Of a DNA stretch of 64,000 nucleotides, positions 11,268 to 23,300 are shown piece after piece. The stretch comes from Leptobrachium leishanense (Eukaryota; Chordata; Amphibia; Anura; Megophryidae), in the NCBI GenBank assembly GCA_009667805.1, contig CM019063.1, forward strand, positions 404,556,959 through 404,620,958, in the 5' to 3' direction. The notes beneath the pieces were generated by a model. It saw nothing but the letters and a program-made list of their open reading frames with translations. It made no database searches and was not told the DNA's origin. Numbering within the stretch: position 1 is the stretch's first letter; every line of letters begins with the position of its first letter. The position numbers and the translations under genes were made by a program.

Positions 11268-12165
11268 CCTCTTAGATTGTAAACTCACCGGAGCGGCGAC
11301 TCTTCCCTCTCAGATTGTAAGCACATGGGAACAGGACCCCTTAGATTGTAAGCTTATGGGACCCTTACAATGTAAACTCATGAGACCCCTTAGAATGTAA
11401 GCTCATGGGACCCCATAGAATGTAAGCTCATGGGACCCCATAGAATGTAAGCTCATGGGACCCCTTAGAATGTAAGCTCATGTGACTCCTTAGAATGTAA
11501 GCTCATGGGACCCTTAGAATGTAAGCTCATGGGACCCCTTAGATTGTAAGCTCACAGGAGCGGCTCCTCTTCCCTCTTTTTAAGCGCACGGAAACAGGAC
11601 CCCTTAGATTGTAAGCTCATGGGACCCCTTAGATTGTAAGCTCATGGGACCCCTTAGATTGTAGGCTCATGGGACCCCTTAGATTGTAGCTCACAGGAGC
11701 GGCTCTCTTCCCTCTTAGCTTGTAAGCGCACGGAAACAGGACCCCTTAGATTGTAAACTCATGGGACCCCTTAGATTGTAAGATCACAGGAGCGTCTCTC
11801 TTCCCTCTTAGATTGCAAGCTCATGGGACCCCTTAGATTGCAAGCTCATGGGACCCCTTAGATTGCAAGCTCATGGGACCCCTTAGATTGCAAGCTCATG
11901 GGACTCCTTAGATTGTAAGCTCATGGGACCCCTTAGATTTTAAGCTCACGGGAGTGGCTCCCCTTCCCTCTTGGGAACAGGACCCCTTAGATTGTAAACT
12001 CATAGGACCCCTTTAATTGTAAGATCACGGGACCCCTTGGATTGTAAACTCATGGGACCCCTTGGATTGTAAACTCATGGGACCCCTTGGATTGTAAGCT
12101 CTTGGGACCCCTTGGATTGTAAACTCATGGGACCCCTTGGATTGTAAGATCATGGGAGCAAGCTC
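11268..12165. repeat. Minisatellite of about 25-bp units
   Basis: More than 30 head-to-tail units of a consensus close to ttagattgtaagctcatgg plus gacccc run through this 0.9-kb block. Variants include agaatgtaagctc, agattgcaagctc and ggattgtaaactc runs, each clustered, which indicates local spread of variants. Every few units a longer spacer (acaggagcggctctcttccctc, or gcgcacggaaacagg) appears, giving a higher-order pattern. The core resembles the SINE segment at 40605-40640 (tagattataaactcccttgg), suggesting that a SINE tail seeded it. Confidence 0.95.
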
Positions 12166-12297
12166 AAGGTGGTGGTGCTGGTGAGGTTGCCCAGTTCCAG
12201 TTTGTGTATTCCGTTAGTGATCAGTGCCGGGTGACAGGAAGATGGTGGCCCACAGGCAGGAGGGGGAAGAGCATCCTCCCGCCCCCCCAAGCATTGC

Positions 12298-12414
12298 ATG
12301 GCCGCGACCGTGTTGCAAGGATTCGCTGTGATGCTGATGTTCACTGCCCTGTCTGACCCCAGCTGGGTGGTGGGGCAGGCCGAGGGCCACTCCTTCGTGT
12401 TCGGGGTGCCCTAA
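12298..12414 (+). other. Short 38-codon open frame in GC-rich patch
   Basis: An ATG frame begins MAATVLQGFAVMLMFTALSD and ends with TAA at 12412-12414. It lies in a GC-rich patch (12170-12620) unlike its AT-rich surroundings. The start looks like a signal anchor or first membrane helix, with a trailing tryptophan. No GT donor was identified with confidence and no product is recognised. It may be a captured exon fragment inside a repeat, or chance. Confidence 0.2.
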
Positions 12415-13017
12415 CGGAAATCGATGAGACCCCCAGACAGGCAGGGGCAGAGGGCTCGGGATGCAAGAGAGGGTCAGGTCAGGGCTCGGGATCCGTTGGA
12501 GAGTTGCTGTGTGCGCGCCTCTCCAACATTTTTTTTTGTCCCTCGGTGCAAGCTGACTGGATCTCTTCGTCGTGCATGCGCAATCCGCAAGTAACCTTGC
12601 ACATGCGCATTGCGTCCGTCGCAATGTTTAGGAGCCTTGAAGAAATGGCTCTATATACAGAAATCTTCTAATATTACATCACCACAATATTGTGTAGCAA
12701 TTTTTATGTTGTGCACTGGTAAAAGAATATTTATTAACGCAAACGTCTGGCAATAATCATGTGTATGGAGAGATCCAAAGAGTGTAGACACAAACCTTTC
12801 TGGGGGAACAGACAGTTCAAATTAAAGGGATACTCATGAAGTGTTCGATTGTATTATTTATTTATTCATTGCCTTTTAAGATGAACTTCCTTTCAGTTTT
12901 GGCTTGTTTTCTTCTGTCTGTAAGATTCTTCCTGCCCCCCCCCCCTTTACTGTTAACAGTGGAAGAAATTCCCACCCCCTGCTCTAACCAGGAAGTCAAA
13001 AAACATCCAAAGCAGAA

Positions 13018-13145
13018 ATGAGAAACCTTGACCCTCTAGATAGTTTGGAATTACATTTTCCCTTGAGTCTACACCAACCTATTGAGTGGTTGAGCATGAG
13101 AGATGTAGTTCCATCTGAAGAGTCCTGTTTGCTGACCCCCTGATC
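13018..13145. repeat. Small repeat with gctgacccc end
   Basis: The block (attgagtggttgagcatgag, then agatgtagttcc and tgctgaccccctg) resembles 23322-23440 and, more weakly, 53725-53790 (tgtatttcccacgatgctcgg). At 23322 the ends gggtcagcaacc and ggttgccgac are near-complements, suggesting a hAT-type MITE family; this copy is worn. Confidence 0.4.
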
Positions 13146-13509
13146 TAAATGATACCGGATAGATGGGATTAACTTGCATAGAGCTAAAATAAAGAAATCG
13201 TTCAAATTGCTAAAAAAAATACTTATTTTTACCAGTCTGAATTCTTACTTTAAATTCCACTTGAATGATACATCAAATACGAGAGAACCGGTACAAGCCA
13301 TTATTAAATTTTTCCAAAAAAAACCAAATAAATAAAATCAAATAATCCATGAAAATGTGATTGTTCCTGATTCAGAATTTAAAAAAAAAAAATAATTTGT
13401 GGATTTCACATGGAATGATCTCACTTTGGGGGTCTTCACTTTTAGAAGTGTATAATACAGCAAAAAGATTTCAGCTGATTTAGTTTTATTTTGTGGAGTA
13501 ACACATGTA

Positions 13510-14030
13510 CCGTAGATACTCGAGTATAGCGCGACCCGAATATAAAGCGATTGATAGAGATTTATTATGGAAATGAGAGAATACTCAAGACTCGAATATA
13601 ACGCGAGGAGCAAAATTTTACTGTCCTGGTAAACCATTAAAATCCTTCCAGGTTCTCTTAACACAGTAAGGCTCCCCCTCAAGCCAGGGTGCTCTGTTCT
13701 AGAATGATTGCAGTTGTTACGAAGTATGAAGTCGCCAGCCACCTGTCTTCTTGACTAGCGATTAGATGGCCGGTGCAGGCGAGTGAGGTGAATGACTGAC
13801 TTAAACCGAGAGTGATGGATCCCACCTCTCCGGAGTCTGGGAGTTCCTGAAGTCTTTGCAAGCATTCACTTCAGCGAGACTACGGACCTTCCGGGAGGAC
13901 TTGCGATCCAAGGCTTTTTTTATTTTATTTTATTACACGCGATGCAGATGTCTCGCAAATAACGTGACCCCTCCAATTTTAAGGTAAAGTTTTGTCACCA
14001 AAATCTAGCGGTATACTCGAGTATCTACAG
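13510..14030. mobile_element. Mariner-like MITE
   Basis: The ends CCGTAGATACTCGAGTATA and TATACTCGAGTATCTACAG are inverted repeats flanked by TA (13508-13509 and 14031-14032). Subterminal gcgacccgaatataaagcga and actcgaatataacgcgagg blocks repeat the theme. The 521-bp element has no transposase frame. The TA target and end sequence fit the Tc1/mariner/pogo group. Confidence 0.85.
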
Positions 14031-15604
14031 TAATTATTCTGTACTTGTGAGCATGTAGCCAATGACACCTAAAGAGAACTTTTGGTGTGGCTTTTTTTTC
14101 TTTATGCAATATATATTAGCTGATTTTATACTAAGCTTTTAATTTTAGTTCTTTTCATTTTTTAAACAGAATTATTTTGTATTCTACCAATATAAACACA
14201 TACAATAATTTTAAATTTTTAACTTTGTGCTGCATTTCCGGCTTTGCCAGGACAGGAAGCATCAGGATTTCCTTCTGATAATCCTTCAGAATAAAGCTGT
14301 CGCTTTCCATCTGATGTTTGGAAAGTGGCAAATTAATTCCAATGTACTCCATGGGGTTTTTAAGAAGAATATGATATTCCCAGGAAATGCAAAGGTTCCG
14401 TATCTCATCTAAAACCTTTATGTTCTTGAAGTGAAACCCTTATCCCGTTTTGTAATCCAGAAAAACGCTCCAAATTGCTCCCAAACTGTTATTCCATCAG
14501 GTATCGAGCTGTCATTATCTACCGGATAAACCCCTCACATTCCTCTGTATTCCTCACATCTCCCTGGTTTATGCTGTGTCCCGACGTCTCCATTATTTTC
14601 TATCCCTCTTTGTAGCACGGGGAAGACAAAAGCGCATCTGAAAACACACACATGCGTGTGATTCATTTCTTTTATTAGTCCATTTGCCATTGATTGATTA
14701 GTACTTTATATTAGTACTTTTTTTCTACTGATTGATTGCGAATGAAGTGACTATTTGACCTTTAATTATGAGGCTTCACATTGAAAATGACATTGAGCTA
14801 TGGCTTCTTCTAATCCAGCTGGAAAACACAGCAGGAAGCTGTTCCCTGGAGTTCATTCAGCCCGACAGAGACTGCCTCGAGAAAGCATCGCACGATCACT
14901 GTCGCGTCTGTAACAAAATCAGCTCGGCACATAAATGCTTGGTAGCTGCTGGATTACGTGCATGGTAAATGAGGAAAATAGTAGGTTTGTCAGGATCAGG
15001 ACCATCATCACGACTTCATTTACCTACACAGCTTTTTAATCCCCTCCTACAGTTTAAATATTTGCAAATTAGACGCTAGTCACTATACCAGTGGCCACAA
15101 CCATTCCGGGTTTAGGGTCATTTTTCTCCTGTGGTTCCAATGAGCACTTTGATTAAATGATCAATTCAAACAGTTATTATGCGATGTTCCATGATGATTT
15201 AAAGCTGCAGATATTTTTCTATTATCTCTTGTATCTGACAATCTTTGCATTTAAAAATACATTGTATACGTAACTAGGCCTGAGTTTGGCTAGTGCTCCC
15301 ACCAAAAAAAATCCAAAGCCTAGAGTGCTCCTTCTACAATATAACTTAATATTTGTAGTACATCATTTAGAAAGCAAGACATTTTTTCTATAATGGGAAA
15401 CTTTAATGACTTTAACTGAAAAGTGATGCCTTCTGACAGCATAGAGGCTAACGGTCCAGTCTGTTGATTTTGACTTAATGTGAGTGTATTGCTATGAAGC
15501 AGAACATTTCATTAATAAAATACATTCAGAAATGATTTTAATGATCATGCTTATAGAGATCTACTATAGCTTAATTTGTCATAAAAACATTGATATACAC
15601 TACA
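14031..15604. other. SLC10A7 intron, possible conserved non-coding block
   Basis: No gene or clear element. The stretch 14600-14990 looks unlike repeats: balanced composition with several ATTGATTGAT and TTAAT homeodomain-type words. It could be a conserved non-coding element; alignment to another frog would be needed to claim this. Confidence 0.3.
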
Positions 15605-16240
15605 AGTAGGGGGCGTGGCTTGACCACCGACTCGAATGGCAGGGCCTAGTGTGTGAGTTCCCTCTCACCCCCGGCACAACAGCAGCAACCCGGCAGTGGC
15701 AGGGTCTATGGGGAATAGTAAACGATCTTTCCAGGCATATCAGACAGCTGCCCAGACCCATCTGTCCTGGGAATCCTCCATTATTTCCCACCACAGGTGG
15801 AGAGTGGGGAGTCCCAGGCACCTCCCAAATGGCGCTGGCCCATCCCATGGCTCCCTGTCCTCCTCCGCGAGCTTGTGAGAGGCACCTTCAGAGGTCAGGC
15901 AGCTGCTTTTGCGCTCTCCCCATAAGGGAGGTCCTTGCGGCGGCCACCCAGTCTCTGCAGCAGTCTCTGGCGGCAGACATCCAGCAGCTCCAGGGAGGAC
16001 TCCACTGCCGTTTTGAACAGGTAGAGGGCAGGCAATGGGAGCATGTTGAGGCTGCAACAGCAGGCCACGTTAATACCCACCAGCTACAGCTCACCCTCCT
16101 CCCCAGACATATTGAGGATCTGAAAACTGGGTCAGGTGACGGAATATCAGAAAAGACGAAAGTGGTAGGCGCCCCTGCTTGTACTGCCACCAAATTTCCA
16201 AAGCCAACCAGAAATCAGTGGTTTCCCCCAAACCAGAGTG
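15605..16240 (+). mobile_element. 5' fragment of an L1-like retrotransposon
   Basis: The segment opens with gggggcgtggcttg, the kind of GC-rich start seen in vertebrate L1 5' ends. It is GC-rich and ORF1-like, with a start near 15709 (MGNSKRSFQAYQTAAQTHLS), soon broken by stops and frame changes. It stops abruptly near 16240 without a reverse transcriptase region. L1 is the best fit, by resemblance to the 5' end of the full element at 48253. It is clearly non-functional. Confidence 0.5.
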
Positions 16241-17395
16241 TCAAGATTACAAAAATACGTATCTGGCGGCGCGATGGTATTCGCTCTTGGATCATTTGGT
16301 GGTTCTCTTATGGTGTGTGGTCCATATGGATATCATAAAAAAGAGAAGCAAATGATAGTGCAGAGCGAACATACAGTGTGAAATACAAATTAATATCCAC
16401 TCATCCCACTCACAAATAAAGAGCCCCAGCACTGGCTCTGAGTGGGTAAACGCATTCAGGTCCTTTGCCTCTATGTTCAAAAAGGTGACCCACACCTTTT
16501 AAACTGAAGAATCTTCTTCCAATCACGATGTATGTGAAGACATAAAAACAAGCAAAATTCCTTGTGCAGATCCACTGATGCTCAAGTGGATATAATCACA
16601 CAATGGGTTAACTCACATTTGGAGGAGCTTATAGCCAAGTTCTAGGTATATGCGCCTTTGGACTTATTTCAGGTTAAGACCATAAAAACCCTTAGGATTC
16701 CAAAACACCGGGGACTGGTGCAAATAAAATAAATTTATTAAAACAGAAGTATAAAGAATAAAATAAAATAAACCTGGCACAACCACAGCTGCCTGTCTCT
16801 ACTGGTTGTCTGTATTTAGTCAGTGTTGTCTCCTGCCTTTTGGGTTTTCGTGACCGAATGAAATTGCCAAATCCATATCCAAATACCATAGCCAGGACGG
16901 TACACAGAAAATCTAAATCGAAGCAGCACTTGTGTGCATTTATGAGGGCTTGCGGGGGGGGGGAGAGAGAGTGGCTCCCCTTGGATTAGTTTTGGTTATA
17001 TTTCATTATGTTGGTATTTTGGTCAAGTGCAGCTCCCATGTATTCCTGCCCAGTCATAATAAATATAGGCTCCACTTCATTGAGACCGAAGTCTGCACAT
17101 TGGCTTTTGAACATAATGCTAGTGTCGTATACCACTGTGTTAGATGGCCTAAAGTCCATGCTTAGGCAATATGTTGCCGACAATATTTGACCAGAAACTC
17201 CCTCAGCTTTGGTGTGGGAAGCCCATTAGGCAGTTGCGAGGGGTTACTTGATTTCCCAAGGGGCTCGTATCAAATGATTGCGCTCTCACTGCTTTAATGG
17301 ACTGCTTACCTTTATCCAGGATGTCGAGCAGGTCGCAAATGGGCGCTTTTTGACCATACTTATGCTATACTGATGGTCTATAAAGCAGAGCTACA
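16241..17395. repeat. Unclassified repeat-like intron sequence
   Basis: No gene. The block 16395-16890 has the flavour of a DNA repeat: gggtaaacgcattcagg, then aataaatttattaaaacag. Similar word pairs occur in the foldback at 29303-29966. A G run and GA-rich stretch lie at about 16953-16974. Class not determined. Confidence 0.3.
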
Positions 17396-17397
17396 TA

Positions 17398-17957
17398 CAG
17401 TGAGGAAAAAATAATTTGATCCTCTGCTGATTTTGTACGTTTTTCCATTGACAAAGAAATGATCAGTCTATAATTTTAATGGTAGTTTTATTTTAACAGT
17501 GAGAGACAGAATAACAAAAAAATCAAGAAAATCGAGTTTCACAAAATTATAAATTGATTTGCATTTTAATGAGTGAAAGAAGTACTTGATCTCCTGTCAG
17601 TCAACAAGATTTCTGGCTCCCAAGTGTCTTTTATACAGGTAACAAACTGAGATTAGGAGCACTCCCTTTAAGAGAAGGCTCCTAATCTCAGCTTGTTGTC
17701 CACAGAATCAATTTGATTCCAAACTCTCCACCAAGGCCAAGACCAAAGAGCTGTCCAAGGATGTCAGGAACGAGACTGTAGACCTAAACAAGGCTGGAAT
17801 GGGCTACAAAACCATCGCCAAGCAGCTTGGTGAGAAGGTGACAACAGTTGGAGCGATTTACTCGCAAATGGAAGAAACACAAAATAACTGTCAATCTTCC
17901 TCAGTCTGGGGCTCCATGCAAGATCTCACCTCATGGAGTTTCAATGATCATGAGAAT
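17398..17957 (+). mobile_element. Tc1-like element, 5' fragment
   Basis: The left end CAGTGAGGAAAAAATAATTT follows TA at 17396-17397. The + strand then encodes the first part of a Tc1 transposase (near 17720-17950) with the paired-type helix-turn-helix words [20 protein letters not shown] and [20 protein letters not shown] frame change near 17850 moves the reading to [20 protein letters not shown]. No catalytic DDE domain and no right end remain. A short inverted word (ctgagattaggag / ctcctaatctcag) lies at about 17647-17692. Confidence 0.85.
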
Positions 17958-18111
17958 TAGAGATGTACCAATTCAATTCAATTTTTTTTTTTTTTTTTTT
18001 AGACCGAGTACGAGTACCGATGCTTTTTTTCAGGTACTCACAGATACCGAGTACCGGTACTTTTATTTAAAGTCATGTGACTGTTTTCCAATAAATAATT
18101 TAAGATTTTTC
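17958..18111. repeat. Palindrome-rich repeat fragment
   Basis: This begins with tagagatgtacc, close to the left end of the hAT-like element at 5609. It contains several gagtaccg/cggtactc words around a T run. It is cut off by the piggyBac-like element that starts at 18112. Probably part of a hAT-like MITE. Confidence 0.35.
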
Positions 18112-18115
18112 TTAA

Positions 18116-19225
18116 CCCCTTAGTGACCGGGCGGTTTTACACAAATCCGTCCTTTAGTGACCGCTGCTGTTTTTACGTTTCTGCGCTGTTCGTTTTTAGG
18201 ACAAATTTTCCTCTTACTCGTTTATGCAACCCACACATATTATACACCGTTTTTCCCGCCATTAAATGGACTTTCTAAAAATACCATTATTTCCATCCTA
18301 TCCTATAATTTAAATGGTAAAAACACACTTTTTCTTAATTTAATCCCCAAAATCTACAACCACCAAAAAAGACCCCGGCTAAATAGTTTCAGAATTTTGT
18401 CCCGAGAATAGAAATATCCAATTTTTACATGTTTTTGCTTTTTAACCCCTTCATTGCTGAGCCAGTTCACCTATGTGCGCTGAGCTCATTCTGACTGTTT
18501 TGTGCTCATTATTTTTAGATGACAGCCTAGGTCCTATTTAACTAAACCCCCCCTCCCCCCGAGACAATTTTTTTTTTTTAAAAAAAACCCAATTTTTTTT
18601 AATGTTTTTATTTAATGTTTGGTATCATTGGAAAGGCCATGATGTCCAATGATGTCCAGCTGCCACGGATCAGGAGATAACAGGATCCAAAGGATCCCCC
18701 TATTTCCCCTTGGCAGCTAGGGGATTAACTGTCCCACTGACATCCTCACACATATGGTGGGGATGTCAGTGGGTGGGGATGACCTGGAGGCTTGGCTGAC
18801 ATCCACAATGTCAGCCACCTCCAGGTTTGAATTGCAATTTGGCGCAAATTTGCACTGAATCGCGATCCGGCAGCGAAATGGTTAATGCTGCACACCGCTG
18901 AAAAGGGGAGACTCTCCCCTTTCCAGCGGTGCAACTTGCAGCGCTCTATCTTCAATGGTTGGTCTGAAAGAGCCCCCCTCCATTGATTTCAATGGGGCGC
19001 CTGCTGATGACGTCACCACGCAGCGTGGTGACGTCATCGAGCTCGCCGGCCCATCTAGATCACGGGGGCAGGCTTCCCCCCTGCCAGATCTGCGAGGGAT
19101 CCAGCGAGGGAGGTAAGTATCGGGCGGGAGGAAGATTAAGAGCTGCTGACGTACTATGTACGTCCGCGGGTCTAAGGGAGACCCGTGGGCAGGACGTACA
19201 TAGTACGTCAGCAGTCCCTAATGGG
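18116..19225. mobile_element. piggyBac-like MITE, family P copy A
   Basis: Flanked on both sides by TTAA (18112-18115 and 19226-19229), with ends CCCCTTAGTGACC and the complement of GGTCCYTAAKGGG type. The family recurs at 35856-38421, 41172-50433 and 46173-47348. Inside are an AT-rich first half and a GC-richer second half with two strong hairpins, 18657-18720 (around ggatcc) and 19142-19214 (gacgtactatgtacgtcc facing ggacgtacatagtacgtc). There is no transposase. The TTAA duplication is diagnostic of the piggyBac group. Confidence 0.9.
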
Positions 19226-19229
19226 TTAA

Positions 19230-19679
19230 AGCCTGTACAATTTATGTTAATATAGAAATGTATGGCCAGACACCCATCGACCCACTGCACTGGCCTGCAC
19301 ACACCCTGACCACACAGACAGATCCCACTCAGAACTCAGACACATGTAGCATTAAAAGCATTCCGCCAGCATTCCCCTCTGGCTGGCCATGATCCGGCTG
19401 ATCGGGTTTGTGAAGGCTGTGACTCTGTGATCACGGCTGGAGGCTGCATCACAGCCTACACAGCCCAGTGGCTGCACGGTGGATCGCGGCCGGCCATAGG
19501 GGAATGCTGGCGAAATGCATTCGGACAGCAGCCCAAGCCCCTCAGACACCGGCAAGCCAGCCCTGCGCTGGCTTCCGGGTATCAGTAGAGGTATTTGGGC
19601 ATTTGTCAGAGTACCATGTTCTCGTGCAAATGCCGGTTTCTTCACCGATACTAGTAGATAAATAGACTCTGCCACCCAG
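19230..19679. other. GC-rich block with imperfect inverted repeat
   Basis: The words gccagcattcccctctggctggcc and ggccggccataggggaatgctggc face each other at about 19369-19392 and 19489-19512, giving a hairpin with a loop of about 95 bp. The element it belongs to was not identified. Confidence 0.4.
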
Positions 19680-20334
19680 AGCGAGAAAGGGATTCTCCTA
19701 CCACTGCACCGACTACAGGATCAACTGAAAGATAGCCAGAGAGCGCTGGATAAGACGAGACAATCCAGAGATGATGTGGAGGCTAATGCACAAAGTCTGG
19801 AGGTGGAGATCACTGGGTTGCTGGGGTAACTTAAAGCTGCTGAGCTAGCCAAGGAGAATGCTGCTCGGAAGCGAGATGAGGCCCTAGACTTTGGTGGTTT
19901 AAAAGTCCAAGCTGCCTGGGAGGAAAATTGCCTTCTGGAGTCCGAGATCATGCAGCTGGAAGAGAAGCTGAAAACCGAGCAGAGTCACGCTGAGCGAGTA
20001 AGTGACGATCTCGAGAAGGCTAGACTGCAGATTGACCAGCTAAGAGCAGACGGGGAGGCAGAGTGAATCAACGCCCAACTGCTCGTGAAGGCCCTTCAGG
20101 AGCAGGTGATGCAGAGACCCAGCAACGTGACAGTATTGGTGAGCAGCTGCGACAAACCGAGAGTATGCTGTACATTGCCCACCAACAGCTGGAAAACGTG
20201 AGGCTCCAGACAGTGCTGCACCAGCAGTTACAGGCTGAGCTGCTGGCATCAGTTGCTGAACTGGAGGCAAGGACTGTGCAGCTAGAGGTGCTGATGGATG
20301 CAGAGATCGTCAGGCGGCAGGCTGTCGAATAAGG
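19680..20334 (+). pseudogene. Broken coiled-coil open frame
   Basis: The + strand encodes a heptad-rich, charged protein, for example LKDSQRALDKTRQSRDDVEA and ESEIMQLEEKLKTEQSHAER. It has an in-frame TAA at 19827-19829 and a TGA at 20064-20066. The coiled coil continues in another frame to 20332 (QQRDSIGEQLRQTESMLYIA, then AHQQLENVRLQ). There is no intron signature, and the reading is GC-rich relative to its surroundings. It may be a gag-type segment of a retrotransposon or a processed copy of a host coiled-coil gene; I do not recognise it. The stop and frame shift make it non-functional. Confidence 0.55.
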
Positions 20335-23300
20335 CGTAACACGGACCCGCTGGCTTTCAAAAGTTTGCCACGCTTGTTCGCTGCCCCCAGGACGGCCTGG
20401 GGAGGCGGCATTGCCACCCTTCTGGCACTACTATGGTGCATTGCATCTCCAGCGCATTCTGGAATGGGCGGTGGGTCATGCAGACAAACTATGGATTATG
20501 CTGGAACAGGCCAGCGTATGATGCCGATTATTCTGTCAAAAAGATTTGGTGTACTCCCACCATTGGTGCCACCTTGTGGGTGTGGCATACACTGATAAAC
20601 CGCACCAGCCTTGGCCCATTGCCTTCCTCGTTAATGCCACTCCAATGGCCGCCAGTGTTCTTTAGTACGCTATGAATGTTACTGCCCGCGGACAAGCCAT
20701 ACTCTCCTAGACCTGGCCATTTTATTGAGGGAGGCAACCCCATAGCTTGTGATCGGCTGCCGATCTCACAACCCCTGTCCTTTCTTGCTAGGTTCCATCA
20801 CCTCCAACAAAACTTGCGTTCACTTGCCCCTCTCTCCGCGTATCCCAGACCGCTCACGCCATTTGAAATTGTAATGGAGTGAGGTACACTCCCGACACCT
20901 TTCCTTTTCAGTGCCTTTTCAGTTCTAACAAACTGTTCAGGAAAGTAGAAATCATAAGTTCATCTGAGGAATGTTCCGGTGCATGGGAAGGCCGCTGAGC
21001 ATAACCAAAGGTGGTTTTATTGGTTGACAATTTGCCTCCCTAGGTTGGGCAATGTTGACCCTCCGTAACCGCATCCTCTGTTTCGTGTCCTTTTTAAATA
21101 CCGTCTGAGCAAAGTGGGTCTGGATGGGGTCTTTGCAGAGACATGGATGCTGAAAGGCCCCTGTTTTCTATATTACGTCAGACCTGATGAGTGTGTACTA
21201 TGATTTTGGTTTTATGGAGTTTTTTTAATCTAACTTACTGCATCAACATTTGATGAGTGTATGCTATGGTTTTGTGCGATAAAGCTATTCTCAGTGTAAC
21301 TTGTGACAAAGTTGTTCCACAACTGTACTATGTCTTTGTAGCAACTATTGATATTTAATAAAGCTGTATATTACAAGAGTGTATTATAAGTTAACCTTCT
21401 GTAAATTGTGACCTGTACATAAATACAACAATATCTTCCAGTTTATTTGCGGGAGTTAAAGCAACAGGACACTGTAAAATTTAGTAAACCTTAATGAAAT
21501 GTGTCTGTTTAATTTCAGGGGCACATGCTAAGCATATGGTTCAGTAAGTACAAAAGCTTACAAACACGTGCGGTTAATACCTAGAATTGGTTATATTAGT
21601 ACTGTGCCAAGCATCTGGTTCCACTATATGTGCTAAAAGGAATATTTTTGTGTTCAGTCGTCCTAAAAATCTATTCTACCCACTACATCATGTTTCTATT
21701 CACATCTAAATGTTCTTGCCATTAAGGCCAAATAGATATTTGTTCCTTTTTTGTTGAATATAGTATAGCTCATGTGTCTTCCTGTTTTCTTCAGGAACAC
21801 AATCTCATTCCTTGTCCTTCCCAGCCCTGTATACAACACAAACTCCTTCTTGTGTGCGGGATTAGGAGCAAAACGCTGCACTCTGCAGTATCATTAATGC
21901 TGTTGCATAAATAGGATTAACTCCTTGCAGAAGGAAAATAAGTAGTCTCCATTGCTAAAATGCTTCTTTTACCAGACTAGATTAGCAGGGCTTTGTCTTC
22001 TTTTACAACAAACCTGATCATTGGCATTCTATTACTTTATGGATAAATAAGAGACGTTCTTTTATCTTGCTGCTTAAAACAACTACAGCATATCTTGTTC
22101 TGTCCACTTATGGTTCTCCACCTCTAAAGTATTTTAACAAGAACAATGTTTACGTCGGAGACACACAAGGTAATGAGCAGGATTCAGTCCATCGACTTTG
22201 GTTACTTTCCGTAGTTCTGATACCCCTGCTTCCCCTTTGCCACAAACATATAAAGTGTAGCCATCCCCTCCTTCTCACATCCAGAATATAAATCCTTTGA
22301 TTGCCACATTTCTCAGATGTGTCCAGAAATGTCACCAAAGGCTTTGCTTCCTGATGCCTCCTCTTCATCTGTACATACTGCTAGCAGTAGGTTTTTATTA
22401 ATATTTAGGAAGTTTGCCTCCAGCAGTACTAAAGTGAGCATCAGAGAAACAACAGTTGTTTACCGCGTTTGAACTGAAGAATCTCGCCCCAGAGATCTGC
22501 TTTCACTTGAAGTGTACATCTTTCAATCTCGGCTCGCAACAAAGAGACACATGAATAACAATTGTCATTTCAGGGCTGCTGCTCTCCAATTATTTATTTG
22601 GTTTGTGTCTTCCAAGAAATACGCATAATGGGGAGAGACACTCAAAGCCGGAACGCTGCTTTTAATGACAGAGCGCTCATACGTCTCTGTGACATGCATA
22701 TGTACATAAAGGGGACAAAGTAAACAGGTTCAGAAAGAGGAAATTGTTAATGGCATTAACCTTCTTTGCTTGGGAATATCCTGAAGCATTTGTAGATGAA
22801 GATTTAAGACTTTTTACTTTTTTCCCCTTTCTTGTGTGTTTTAAATCAATCATGCCGCAAAAGCTGCATCGTATACCCTAGTTAGCTGTAAGTGCTCCTT
22901 TATATTGTCAATGCAGGGCTTTGCATATGGAGATTTCAAAGGAGAAGTTAGTTGCCTCAAGCCAAAAATAAAATGCTACATTTTAAGATCAGGTAAAAAT
23001 ACACATGTAAAGTACCTGTGCCTTGACTGAACTGTCAGTGTTAGAGTTTCTGTGCACATTTTTTATTTTTACAAACTGGTGGAAAACATGGCTTCCGAAG
23101 GATGTAACCTCATCATCAGAAGATGTTGGTTGATCAGGGATACGATAATATTCTCTGGCCACCTGTTGCAGTCATAGATTTATGGGATTTGTAGGCCATC
23201 TTTGAGGCTGGAGGGGGATATCCCTGACCTAATATATTAAAACAAACTTCAGATGCTCCACGGTTATATCAAAGGCTGTTGCGTCTTGGTCGGAATAGCT

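Noticed and set aside
15649..16338. 229-residue + strand frame as a host gene
   Set aside because: The sequence begins with an L1-like 5' end and no exon structure is visible; it reads as a truncated retroelement.
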